10,050 bases of DNA. It comes from a bacterium (GTDB lineage Bacteria; Blakebacterota; Blakebacteria; Blakebacterales; Blakebacteraceae). The stretch covers positions 1 through 10,050 of the forward strand of contig JALGWK010000033.1 in assembly GCA_025774205.1 (NCBI GenBank). The letters run 5' to 3'. This document shows positions 1-7,303 of the stretch, piece by piece. A model generated the notes under the pieces. That model saw only the letters and a program-made list of their open reading frames with translations. It was not told the DNA's origin and ran no database searches. Position numbers and translations under genes: made by a program. Positions within the stretch are counted from its first letter, which is position 1; the number at the start of each line of letters is the position of its first letter.

Positions 1-878
1 ATGAGGTCGTTGAAATCGACCGGCTTGCGGAGGTAATCGAAGGCTCCCAGCCGCCGGGCCTCCTCTTCCTCTTCATCCGAGCCGTGACCGGTCATGATGA
101 TCACGGCGATATCGGGGTAGCGGTCGCGCACCCGTCGGAGGACCTCCAGGCCGTCGATTCCGGGCATCTTCAGGTCGAGTACCATGACGTCGGGCAGTTC
201 CTCTTCCAGCCGGTCCAGGGCCGCTTCGCCGTTGAGGGCGACCTCGCTGCCGATCTCCCGCATCTCCATTCGTTCGGCCAAGGTCCGGACGAAATCCTCC
301 TCGTCGTCAACGAGCAGGACCTTGAGAGTGGCTGCGGAGTCGTCGGTTGCGCCGGTGGCAGGGGGCTCCGCCTGATCCGCCTTTTCAGCTTCATCCGCCT
401 CGAGGAGCTCGGCGGCCATCTCGGGCACCCCCCCCTCGGCGAGGGCGGCCGCGGCCATACCGGTCTCGAAACCGTCCTTCGAATGCTTGACGAACTCCTC
501 GATCGCCTGCAGGCGCTTCTTCCAGGCCGATGTGATCCGTTCGTGCAAATCTTTGCTGTCGGCCGGTTTCTGCAGGTAATCGAAGGCTCCCAGTCGCCGC
601 GCCTCTTTCTCTTCCGCATCGGAACCGTGACCGGTGAGGATGATTACCTCGACGTGCGGGTGCTCTTTCTTGATCTTTTCCAGTACCTCCATGCCGTTGA
701 TGCCGGGCATGCGGAGGTCGAGCACCATGACATCGGGAGTTTCTTCACCGACCAGTTCCAGAGCTTCCTCGCCGCTCAGCGCGACTCGGCTGCCGATGTC
801 CCTCATCTCCAGCCGCTCGGCCATCGTCCGGACGTATTCGGCCTCGTCATCTACCAGCAGCAGCTTGATCTTGCTCAT
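1..878 (-). CDS. Tandem receiver-domain response regulator (3' end beyond the window)
   Basis: A signalling protein with two CheY-like receiver domains in one chain; 292 codons are visible and the frame is still open at the left edge. Receiver 1 spans about residues 3-122, with acidic pocket D10/D11, phospho-acceptor D54 (in VLDLRMPG), T82 (LTGHGS) and K104 (QKP). Receiver 2 starts near residue 185, with D191/D192, D235 (VLDLKMPG), T263 and K285. Both therefore have the full catalytic set. A 60-residue Ala/Glu-rich linker separates them. By eye the two receivers match at about two thirds of residues, at an exact 181-codon offset, suggesting internal duplication. The start is ATG at 878, with GGAGG (884-888) five bases upstream. 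No DNA-binding or output domain is visible, but the C-terminus is off the edge. It lies 60 bp downstream of the histidine-kinase-like gene, its likely phosphodonor. The receiver assignment is firm; the output is unknown. Confidence 0.93.
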   Translation of the reverse strand, partial: MSKIKLLLVDDEAEYVRTMAERLEMRDIGSRVALSGEEALELVGEETPDVMVLDLRMPGINGMEVLEKIKKEHPHVEVIILTGHGSDAEEKEARRLGAFDYLQKPADSKDLHERITSAWKKRLQAIEEFVKHSKDGFETGMAAAALAEGGVPEMAAELLEADEAEKADQAEPPATGATDDSAATLKVLLVDDEEDFVRTLAERMEMREIGSEVALNGEAALDRLEEELPDVMVLDLKMPGIDGLEVLRRVRDRYPDIAVIIMTGHGSDEEEEEARRLGAFDYLRKPVDFNDL

Positions 879-883
879 CCGTT

Positions 884-888
884 CCTCC
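884..888 (-). promoter_or_regulatory. Shine-Dalgarno of the tandem-receiver gene
   Basis: GGAGG on the minus strand, five bases before ATG 878. It fixes the start of a gene that would otherwise have no closed frame inside the window. Confidence 0.75.
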
Positions 889-938
889 ACAGTGCGGAGC
901 CCGGCGGGGCCGGGATTCGTATCTCAGGTGCTCGCCTG

Positions 939-1601
939 TCAGGCATCATCGGCGACCGGCAGGGTGATGGTGAATGAGTATCCATCCTCCCCGACGTCGA
1001 CCGACGCGCCCAGGCCTTCAAAGAGGGCTGTCATGTCGATCCAGCCGGAGGCCCCGGTGGGGGAGGGCAGGGCTGAACTGTCAGCAGCCTCACCGGTGAA
1101 ATGAATCGTCGAACCTGTCCCGGTCCGGGTCGTGCGCACCGTGATGCTGCCTTTGTCCGGTACCTGTTCCAGACATCCCTCCACGGCCGCGAAAAGCGCC
1201 ATCTGGAAGTGGAGCGAATCTACCATGATCGTCAGCTCTTCCGATCCCGGAATCATCTCGAGCCGGTGACGACCCTGCCGGGCCAGTCGCTGGCTCAGGA
1301 AGACCACCTGGTCGACCTCCTGATCGAGGTCCACGCCGCTCTGGCTGCGATCGAGGCAGTGGGCGAACCGGTTGAGATGGGAGAGGAGTTCGGCGCCGCG
1401 GCCTACCTGGGCGTCTATCCGGTTGGCGGTCCTCAGCAGTCGTTCAGCCTGTTCAGGGCCGATCTGGCGGCACTGCTCGACCAGGTCTTCGATGAGGCCT
1501 GCCGATTCCTTCACGATAGCCAGGATATTGCGGAATTCATGCGTGGTACTGGCCGTGATGCGTCCCATGAAGGCGGCTTCTGGGTTCCCGGACGTTTCCA
1601 T
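939..1601 (-). CDS. Soluble histidine-kinase-like protein with degenerate ATP-binding domain
   Basis: A 220-residue protein with no signal peptide, membrane segment or sensor domain. Near the N-terminus is an H-box (TTHEFRNILAIVKES, H21) that begins a two-helix dimerisation/phosphotransfer domain ending near residue 95. The C-terminal half follows the order of a HATPase_c fold: a strand before SLHFQMALF, the segment PDKGSITVRT, and a closing strand YSFTITLPV. The usual N-box asparagine is not evident where LFAAVEGCLEQ lies, and no DxGxG box follows TIHFTGEAAD. ATP binding is therefore doubtful. By architecture and length it resembles histidine phosphotransferases of the ChpT kind, which keep a kinase-like fold but do not bind ATP; this is inference, and a diverged active kinase remains possible. 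The next gene downstream encodes tandem receivers, the expected partner. ATG 1601 is chosen as the most upstream start; its ribosome-binding site is weak, and M12 is an alternative. Confidence 0.8.
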   Translation of the reverse strand: METSGNPEAAFMGRITASTTHEFRNILAIVKESAGLIEDLVEQCRQIGPEQAERLLRTANRIDAQVGRGAELLSHLNRFAHCLDRSQSGVDLDQEVDQVVFLSQRLARQGRHRLEMIPGSEELTIMVDSLHFQMALFAAVEGCLEQVPDKGSITVRTTRTGTGSTIHFTGEAADSSALPSPTGASGWIDMTALFEGLGASVDVGEDGYSFTITLPVADDA

Positions 1602-1771
1602 GCTGTATCATCCACGTTGTAGCCTGGTCCCTGATGGTATCCTGCTCTGTCTGAAGGGAAGATACGATGCCCTCCAACACCCTACAAGAGCGACCGGAGT
1701 GTTGACAGGGACCGTTCCGGGTTGTGGTGACAGAGAATGTACATGGTCGTGGTGACAGGGACTGTTCCGGA
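1602..1771. other. Intergenic spacer between lipoprotein and kinase-like genes
   Basis: 170 bp without a supportable gene. It holds a short direct repeat next to the lipoprotein stop. A weak minus-strand promoter is possible: TTGTAG (plus 1687-1682) and TATCTT (plus 1664-1659), 17 bases apart, upstream of the kinase-like gene. That promoter matches consensus only partly, so it is a suggestion. No hairpin followed by a T-run is seen, so read-through from the receptor-lipoprotein pair into the signalling genes cannot be excluded. Confidence 0.5.
1703..1770. repeat. Two-copy direct repeat with 50-bp period
   Basis: TGACAGGGACCGTTCCGG at 1703-1720 recurs as TGACAGGGACTGTTCCGG at 1753-1770, matching at 17 of 18 bases and 50 bp apart. 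An extra partial copy, GTGGTGACAG, occurs at 1724-1733 and again at 1749-1758, overlapping the second unit. Each unit contains the small inverted repeat ACAG-GGA-CTGT (ACAG/CCGT in the first copy). The palindrome ATGTACAT lies between them at 1737-1744. The array ends one base before the lipoprotein stop codon. It could be a dispersed intergenic repeat or a paired operator; the window cannot decide. Confidence 0.7.
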
Positions 1772-2290
1772 TCAGGGAGCGCTGAACTGCAGGCTGGTTG
1801 TGACACGCGGCATGTTGACTTCGAGATTGAGCCGCCCGATCCGGACCCGGCCCTGCAGGACGATGTCGAGAGCCCCGGCTTCCTCATCCCCCCAGTTCCA
1901 GGGCCGTCCCTCACTGTCTCTCAGCGGCAGGTCGAAGCCGATCACGACGTAGTACCCGTGGACGAGATCATCGATCGGATTATTGAAGGTCCGCTGGGTG
2001 CTGAGATGGATGTGTCGGCCCGGATCGCGGGCGAGGAAGACGGAGATGTTCACCGACACGCTCCACGGCACGTGGAGCGCCCATTCATCAATGAATTCAC
2101 TGGTGTTCGTGATCGTGACCGCAAAATCCGGGCTGACGGCGGAGACATCGGGGCCGTAGAGGTGGGGTTCGATGATGATCTCTGCCGCCAGGGGAGTGTC
2201 GGGCGCCTCGTAGGCCGGCAGACTCTCTTCGCAGCCGGTCAGGATCAGGGGCATGGCCAGGGGCAGGAGCAGGAGGCGAAGCCGGGGCAT
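1772..2290 (-). CDS. Small outer-envelope lipoprotein, function unknown
   Basis: A 172-residue protein with a type II signal peptide: a charged start (MPRLR), a Leu-rich core and the lipobox LTGC with the acylated cysteine at C20. The mature part is not a family I recognise. It reads as alternating hydrophobic strands (for example DFAVTITNTS, WSVSVNISVFLA, YYVVIGFDLP, LDIVLQGRVRIG), so an all-beta, Ig-like fold is plausible. Its ATG (2290-2288) overlaps the receptor stop by one base (TGATG), with GGAGG at 2305-2301 ten bases upstream, so translation is probably coupled to the receptor. A surface or periplasmic accessory of that receptor is the natural inference. It is far too short to be a SusD-type binding lipoprotein. 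Residues after the cysteine (EES) give no sorting clue that I can interpret for this lineage. Confidence 0.85.
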   Translation of the reverse strand: MPRLRLLLLPLAMPLILTGCEESLPAYEAPDTPLAAEIIIEPHLYGPDVSAVSPDFAVTITNTSEFIDEWALHVPWSVSVNISVFLARDPGRHIHLSTQRTFNNPIDDLVHGYYVVIGFDLPLRDSEGRPWNWGDEEAGALDIVLQGRVRIGRLNLEVNMPRVTTSLQFSAP

Positions 2291-4914
2291 CAGAAGTGCA
2301 CCTCCAGGCCGATCCGGGTTCGTCGGCCGATTCGCCAGGCGCCCGGATCACCCAGTTCTCCCCCTGCGCGGCCGTCACTGGCGATCCAGACCAGGTTCCG
2401 GCGGTCGGTCACATTCCTGATGTCGGCAAAGAGCGTCAGCTTGATCTCGCGACTGCCCCTCGAGAGGGATATATCCTTCCTGATGCGGGCGTCGAGCAGG
2501 AAGTGTTCCTTCATCCGCGAGTTGTTCGGTACCACCTCCGTCCCTTCCGGGAGCACGCCGGTGGAAGAAGGAGCATAAGTATACGGTCGGGCTGAATTGA
2601 AGCGGGCGATCACGTTGTAACCGATCCCGGCCAGGTTGCCCATCAGCCTGGCCATCAGGGTGTGTCGCTGGTCCCATGAGAGGAAGTGCATCCGTCGGGG
2701 TGGTTCAAAGCCCCACTGCAGGTAGTTGAGGCCTGAGAGCCCCGTCTCGGCCTGGCCGCGGGCGGTCATGAACGTATAGGCCAGTTTCAGTCCCACCCCG
2801 TCCACGATCCGCCGTTCATAGGCCAGTTCAACCCCTGAAGAGCGGGCCAGCGGCAGGTTGACATACTGGGTGAATCCGTCTTCGAGAGCACGTGAATCAG
2901 CAGACAGATATGTTTTAGTATCAACAAGATTGAATGATTCTTTAAAGAAATACGTTACCGAGCCGGCGCTGTCGTCCGTCAGCTCCCGGCGGAAGGCGAA
3001 TTCATATGATTTGGTCCGTTCGTGTTCCAGATCGGGATTACCGACCAGGACTCGCAGGCCACGGGTGAGGTCGAGATCGAGACCGGAATAGAGCTGGTCG
3101 AAGAGCGGCACCTGGAAGAACTCGCCGTAGTTGAAGAGGAACCAGGTCCTCTCCGGCAGCGGGAAGGCCAGGCCGATTCGGGGGCTGACCTGCGCTTTCC
3201 GGCTGGCCGGGACCCACGACGTGATCTCCTGTTCGAACTCATCGGCGGTGGTGGGAACCCACTCCACGACAGGTCTGGAGGCCCGGGGATCGAGCCAGTC
3301 ATACCGTACTCCGGCGTTCAGGATCAGGCCGTCCCCGCTCTCCCAGGTGTCCTGGAAGAAAAGGCCGCCGGTTCGCGGCTGGTAGGAATAGGCATGTGAG
3401 TAATCGAGCGGAGCAAGATCGGGCAGGGGGAGCCCGTAGAAGGTGGTCTGCGGTTCCACTTTCAGCAGATCGGAGCTCAGGTCGTAGAAGGAGGTTTCGA
3501 ATCCCGCCCGCAGGCGGTGACGGCCGGCCTGGGCAGTGATCGAACCGCGCCCGGTGGTGATGTTCTGCTCTCCCCGGAACCACCAGAGCCGCTCGCCGCC
3601 GTCGGGTCGGACGTACTGCAGGAAGGTGTCATACGTCCAGAGGGTGCCGTTCTCGACCTCTTCCCGGGAGCCCCGGTGCATCCCCCGGTTGATGATGAAG
3701 TGGGAGAACTGGAGGTCGTAGAAGATCGAGGGTGAGATCATGTGGTTCAGGGTCAGGGCCAGTCGACCGCTGTCGCGCCAGCTGACGGGAAGGCCGTCCA
3801 GGTTGAAGCGCCAGCGCCATTCGTATTCCTGTTCCTCCTCGTGGCTGAGAACCACCTGGGCAGAGAGACGCAGCTTCCCGGTCAGGTAGACATCGGCGCG
3901 ACCGAATACGTTCCAGGCGCCGTGGTAGGGCGTCGTAAGGGAGAAATGCTGAAGATCCTGCCACCAGCGGGTATTGTCGGTCACATGGTCGGCGGCGATC
4001 ATCCAGAAGGCGCGGTCACGGACGAACGGTCCGCTGATCATCCCCTCCAGCTGGCCACGGCCGGAATGCTCGGTGCCGCCGAACGACTCACCGAGGTCGT
4101 CGCGATCGTACCGGATCATCGACTGCAGGCGGTTCGATCCCCGGCGGGTGATGATGTGCACTACCCCGGAGAGGGCGTTCCCGTAGGTGGCGTCGAAACC
4201 GCCCGTATGGATGTTCAGTTCGGTAATGGCCGATTTCGGCAGACCGATAGCGGAGATCCCGGCGGTCGGATCCTGAATCGGGACTCCGTCGAGGAGATAG
4301 ATGGTCTCATCGACGCGGCCGCCCCTGATATGTCCCCCCGACACAACCCCCGGCTGGAGCTCGACCATGTCCTGGATGGTGTCGACCGGCAGGCGATTGA
4401 TCTCGACCGAGGCGACCCGGTACATGGTGCCGGTCACATCCCGCTGCACCAGCGGCCGCTCGGCCGTCACGGTGACGGGCGGCATCTCGATGGTTGTGGC
4501 CTCCATCCGGACCTCGATGGTGGTCCGCAGGGAGGGGAGGACGGCGACGCCGGTCATTCGTACCTCCCGGTAACCGACGTAGCGGAAGATCAGGACATGC
4601 TCCCCGGCCGGTACGTTCCGCAGCAGGAAGAATCCGTCGGCGTTGGTCATCGAGCCGTAGGGAGTGCCCTCCAGGATCACGTTCACGGCCGCCAGCGGTT
4701 CCTCTCCGACCCCGTCCAGGACCGTGCCCTCGATGATGCCCGTGGACGCCGACTGCGCCGAAACCGTCACAGGGTTGAATAAGACTGAAGTGGCGATGAC
4801 CAGCGTGAGCGGCAGGAGGAAAGTCGGGTGTCGACGTGAACCCCGATCCGACTCGCGGGTATAATCCTGTACAGAAGGAGTAGCACTATCTATCTTAGCG
4901 AGCCGTTTGCCCAT
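2290..4914 (-). CDS. TonB-dependent outer-membrane receptor with N-terminal carboxypeptidase-regulatory-like domain
   Basis: 874 residues. A signal peptide occupies about residues 25-54 (basic GSRRH, hydrophobic LLPLTLVIATSVLF, cleavage near VSA-QS), after an unusually long polar leader. A carboxypeptidase-regulatory-like beta-sandwich follows (about 59-138, with the typical GTVLDG and FRYVGYRE). Next are a TonB-box-like stretch (PPVTVTAERP, 145-154) and the plug domain (about 160-260, with HIRGGRVDE, LLDGVPI and ALSGVVHIITRRG). The rest is a 22-strand-type barrel ending in an aromatic residue (LEVHF), as outer-membrane proteins do. It would import a scarce ligand, energised by TonB-ExbBD; the substrate is not readable. 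The only usable start in this frame is ATG 4914, with GGAG six bases upstream. That start shares CATG with the divergent bamA. A stretch near 2885-2960 is noticeably AT-rich against a GC-rich gene. The downstream lipoprotein is translationally linked. Confidence 0.95.
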   Translation of the reverse strand: MGKRLAKIDSATPSVQDYTRESDRGSRRHPTFLLPLTLVIATSVLFNPVTVSAQSASTGIIEGTVLDGVGEEPLAAVNVILEGTPYGSMTNADGFFLLRNVPAGEHVLIFRYVGYREVRMTGVAVLPSLRTTIEVRMEATTIEMPPVTVTAERPLVQRDVTGTMYRVASVEINRLPVDTIQDMVELQPGVVSGGHIRGGRVDETIYLLDGVPIQDPTAGISAIGLPKSAITELNIHTGGFDATYGNALSGVVHIITRRGSNRLQSMIRYDRDDLGESFGGTEHSGRGQLEGMISGPFVRDRAFWMIAADHVTDNTRWWQDLQHFSLTTPYHGAWNVFGRADVYLTGKLRLSAQVVLSHEEEQEYEWRWRFNLDGLPVSWRDSGRLALTLNHMISPSIFYDLQFSHFIINRGMHRGSREEVENGTLWTYDTFLQYVRPDGGERLWWFRGEQNITTGRGSITAQAGRHRLRAGFETSFYDLSSDLLKVEPQTTFYGLPLPDLAPLDYSHAYSYQPRTGGLFFQDTWESGDGLILNAGVRYDWLDPRASRPVVEWVPTTADEFEQEITSWVPASRKAQVSPRIGLAFPLPERTWFLFNYGEFFQVPLFDQLYSGLDLDLTRGLRVLVGNPDLEHERTKSYEFAFRRELTDDSAGSVTYFFKESFNLVDTKTYLSADSRALEDGFTQYVNLPLARSSGVELAYERRIVDGVGLKLAYTFMTARGQAETGLSGLNYLQWGFEPPRRMHFLSWDQRHTLMARLMGNLAGIGYNVIARFNSARPYTYAPSSTGVLPEGTEVVPNNSRMKEHFLLDARIRKDISLSRGSREIKLTLFADIRNVTDRRNLVWIASDGRAGGELGDPGAWRIGRRTRIGLEVHF
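4836..4865 (+). promoter_or_regulatory. Candidate promoter of the bamA operon
   Basis: A perfect TATAAT lies at 4860-4865, with a partial -35 match GTGAAC at 4836-4841 (18-base spacer). Transcription would begin near 4872, about 40 bases before the bamA ATG. The element lies inside the 5' coding part of the divergent receptor gene. The -10 is convincing; the -35 is weak. Confidence 0.45.
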
Positions 4915-7303
4915 GAATAACTCCGTACGGAATAGACCAGTACCTGCGCCCCGCGGCCTCCTGCTGTCGTTGACGATGGCTGTGGCTGTAGCCTCTACCC
5001 TTATCGCGCCGGTTTCCTTCGGTCAGGCTGACCCGCAACCTCCGATCACCATATCGGAAATCCGGGTCGAAGGGAATGTCCGAGCCGATGCCAACCTGAT
5101 CATCGTCGCCTGCGGACTCGTGGAGCAGCGCCCCTACGTCGTCACTGAATTCCATGAAGCGACCTCCCGGGCCGTCAGGCAGCTCTGGACCATCGGCATG
5201 TTCACCGATATCCAGCTGACCGGGCTTCAGATCTCCGACACCGAGGTCGTCATTATTATCACCGTCGCCGAGCGGCCACGGCTGAACACCATCTCGTTCC
5301 GCGGCAATGACAAAATGAAGCGGAAGGAACTCCTCGACGCCGGACTGATCGTGGACGGCATGTCGCTGGGTCCGAGCAACATCGAACAGGCGATGGGCCG
5401 GATTCGTGACCAGTACCGGGAAGAGGGGTACCTGCAGGCGACGGTGGAGGTCGAGTCCGCCCTGGTGGAGTCCGATTCGACGGCGATAAACGTGGTAGTC
5501 GATATCGACGAGGGCTCGAAGGTCGGCATCGACGACATTATCATCCTCGGTAATGAGGTCCTGAGCGACCGCCAGGTGCGGGCCGCCATGGCGACCGGAA
5601 CCGGCTTCCTCTTCTTCTCCAAAGGCAAGTTCGACCGTCGGCAGATCGAGCGGGACCGGGAACTGATCTCCGGCCGCTACGCTGAAGCGGGGCATCTCGA
5701 CGCTACCGTCATTTCGGACAGTCTCAGCATCGACGAGAACGGGCGCTCGATGACCCTCTTCCTCATCGTCGACGAGGGACCGCTCTTCACCCTCTTCAGC
5801 CTCGATTTCTCCGGGATCGAGCTTTTCGAGATGACCGAGATCGAGGAACTGATCACCGCGGAGGTCGGCGCTCCCTACAACCAGGCCGTCCTCGACGCGT
5901 CGATCAACGCCATCCGCGACAAGTACACCGAGGAGGGCTACGTCTACGCCGACATCGATCCCGTACCGAGCTGGCAGGGAGAGGGCGGCACCAACGTCGC
6001 CATCTCGGTAAATGTCTTAGAGGGAGAGCCGGCCAACATAGCGCATGTCTACATCACCGGAAACAACCGGACCAAGGAACACGTCATCCGGCGGGAACTG
6101 CTGATGAAGCCGGGCGAACGGTTCGCGCGCAGCCTGTTCGAACGCTCGATTCGCGAGGTGATGGCGCTCAACTATTTCAGCAACGTAACCCTCGATCCAC
6201 CGCCTTCGCCGACCGTCGACGGCGATCTCAACGTCACCATCCACGTCGAAGAGCGCCCCACGGGTCAGGCCATCATGGGAGCCGGTTTCAGCGAACGGGA
6301 CGGCCTGATCGGCAATATCGGGCTGCAGCTGCCGAACCTCTTCGGGGCGGGTCAGCAGCTCGACTTCACCTGGGATTTCGGCCGGATCCGCCGGACAATC
6401 ATGATCGGCTTCACCGAACCGTGGCTCATGAACACCCCGACCCTGGTCGGATTCAATGTCTACCGGAGCGAACTCTTCTGGAATGTCTTCTACAAGCAGC
6501 GCCGGGAGGGTCTGACCCTGAGGCTGGGGCGCCGGTTGCGCTGGCCCGATGACTACTTCCGCACCAGCATCGGCTACCGGCTCGAGGATACCGAGTTCTA
6601 CGATTTCCTCTCGAGCTATAACCCGAGCCCGACCTACGACCTGCGGCAGTGGGACTGGCCGATCCGGAACTCGTCCATCTCCTGGACGGTCACCCGTGAC
6701 TCCCGCGACCGGCCCGAATTCCCCACCGGCGGCTCGATGAACAGTTTCCGCTTCGAGCTCGCCGGCGGACCGCTCGGCGGGGACGAGCAGTACACCAAGT
6801 GGGACCTTACCCAGGCTTTCTATTACCGGACCTGGTCGGAGGTCGTCATGGCCCTGAAGGTCAGGGGCGGGCTGGTCGAGGGCTATGACAGCCGGAAGCG
6901 TGATGGGTTCGTCCCCTTCAACGTGAAGTACCTGCCGGGCGGCACCTCCTTCGACGGGCAGATCCGCGGCTACGAGAACCGCCGGGTCGGACCGGTCGAT
7001 CGTGATGGTCTGGAGATCGGCGGCCAGTCGATGCTTATCTTCACCCTCGAATGCACCTTCCCGCTGGCACAGGAACAGGCCCTCTACGGTCTTGTCTTCG
7101 CCGACGCCGGAAATTCCTGGCTCGATCTCGGCGACACCGATCCCTTCGACCTCCGTCGGTCAGTGGGATTCGGCCTCCGTATGTTCACTCCCATGGTGGG
7201 ACTCATCGGATTTGACTTCGCCTACGGCTTCGACCACTTTGAGAACGGGCGGCGCAAGGGCAGGTGGGTTCCCCATTTCCAGTTTGGAGCACAGTTTTAC
7301 TAG
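4913..7303 (+). CDS. bamA: Outer-membrane protein assembly factor BamA (Omp85 family)
   Basis: Core insertase of the BAM complex, which folds barrel proteins into the outer membrane. It is 796 residues from ATG 4913, the usual family size. A signal peptide (RGLLLSLTMAVAVASTLIAP, cleavage near FGQA-DPQ) is followed by five POTRA repeats at about residues 45-122, 123-202, 203-290, 291-373 and 374-451. Each carries a recurring pattern such as EIRVEGN, ISFRGNDK, IIILGNEV or VYITGNNRT. The 16-strand barrel starts near 452 and contains the lid-loop motif IRGYE at 684-688 (the family's VRGF/Y motif) and LPNLFGAGQ near its start. The C-terminus FQFGAQFY forms the terminal strand and ends in Tyr. An in-frame TTG at 4907 is an alternative start; no strong ribosome-binding site fits either (AGAAGGAG at 4873-4880 is too far upstream). 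It heads a plus-strand cluster with ompH, lpxD and lpxC. Confidence 0.97.
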   Translation: MNNSVRNRPVPAPRGLLLSLTMAVAVASTLIAPVSFGQADPQPPITISEIRVEGNVRADANLIIVACGLVEQRPYVVTEFHEATSRAVRQLWTIGMFTDIQLTGLQISDTEVVIIITVAERPRLNTISFRGNDKMKRKELLDAGLIVDGMSLGPSNIEQAMGRIRDQYREEGYLQATVEVESALVESDSTAINVVVDIDEGSKVGIDDIIILGNEVLSDRQVRAAMATGTGFLFFSKGKFDRRQIERDRELISGRYAEAGHLDATVISDSLSIDENGRSMTLFLIVDEGPLFTLFSLDFSGIELFEMTEIEELITAEVGAPYNQAVLDASINAIRDKYTEEGYVYADIDPVPSWQGEGGTNVAISVNVLEGEPANIAHVYITGNNRTKEHVIRRELLMKPGERFARSLFERSIREVMALNYFSNVTLDPPPSPTVDGDLNVTIHVEERPTGQAIMGAGFSERDGLIGNIGLQLPNLFGAGQQLDFTWDFGRIRRTIMIGFTEPWLMNTPTLVGFNVYRSELFWNVFYKQRREGLTLRLGRRLRWPDDYFRTSIGYRLEDTEFYDFLSSYNPSPTYDLRQWDWPIRNSSISWTVTRDSRDRPEFPTGGSMNSFRFELAGGPLGGDEQYTKWDLTQAFYYRTWSEVVMALKVRGGLVEGYDSRKRDGFVPFNVKYLPGGTSFDGQIRGYENRRVGPVDRDGLEIGGQSMLIFTLECTFPLAQEQALYGLVFADAGNSWLDLGDTDPFDLRRSVGFGLRMFTPMVGLIGFDFAYGFDHFENGRRKGRWVPHFQFGAQFY
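4921..4924 (-). promoter_or_regulatory. Shine-Dalgarno of the TonB-dependent receptor
   Basis: GGAG on the minus strand, six bases before ATG 4914. It lies within the first codons of the divergent bamA and supports the long-leader start of the receptor. Confidence 0.55.

Noticed and set aside
84-977. A 297-residue plus-strand open frame over the receiver gene
   Set aside because: It lies antisense to the tandem-receiver gene, which has intact catalytic motifs and a GGAGG site. The frame is an open shadow typical of GC-rich DNA and shows no family signature.
1702-1707. TTGACA on the plus strand as a -35 element
   Set aside because: No plausible -10 lies 16-18 bases downstream and no plus-strand gene follows. 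The hexamer is part of the direct repeat.
1724-2578. A 284-residue plus-strand open frame over the lipoprotein and receptor end
   Set aside because: It crosses the repeat, the lipoprotein and the receptor C-terminus antisense. It has a low-complexity Arg/Gly/Asp composition and no recognisable domain.
3742-4782. A 346-residue plus-strand open frame inside the receptor
   Set aside because: It is antisense to the plug and regulatory-like domains, which carry clear family motifs. Its sequence is His/Gly/Asp-rich without a hydrophobic pattern.
4895-5695. A 266-residue minus-strand open frame over the bamA 5' half
   Set aside because: It is antisense to POTRA domains 1-3 of bamA and resembles no family.
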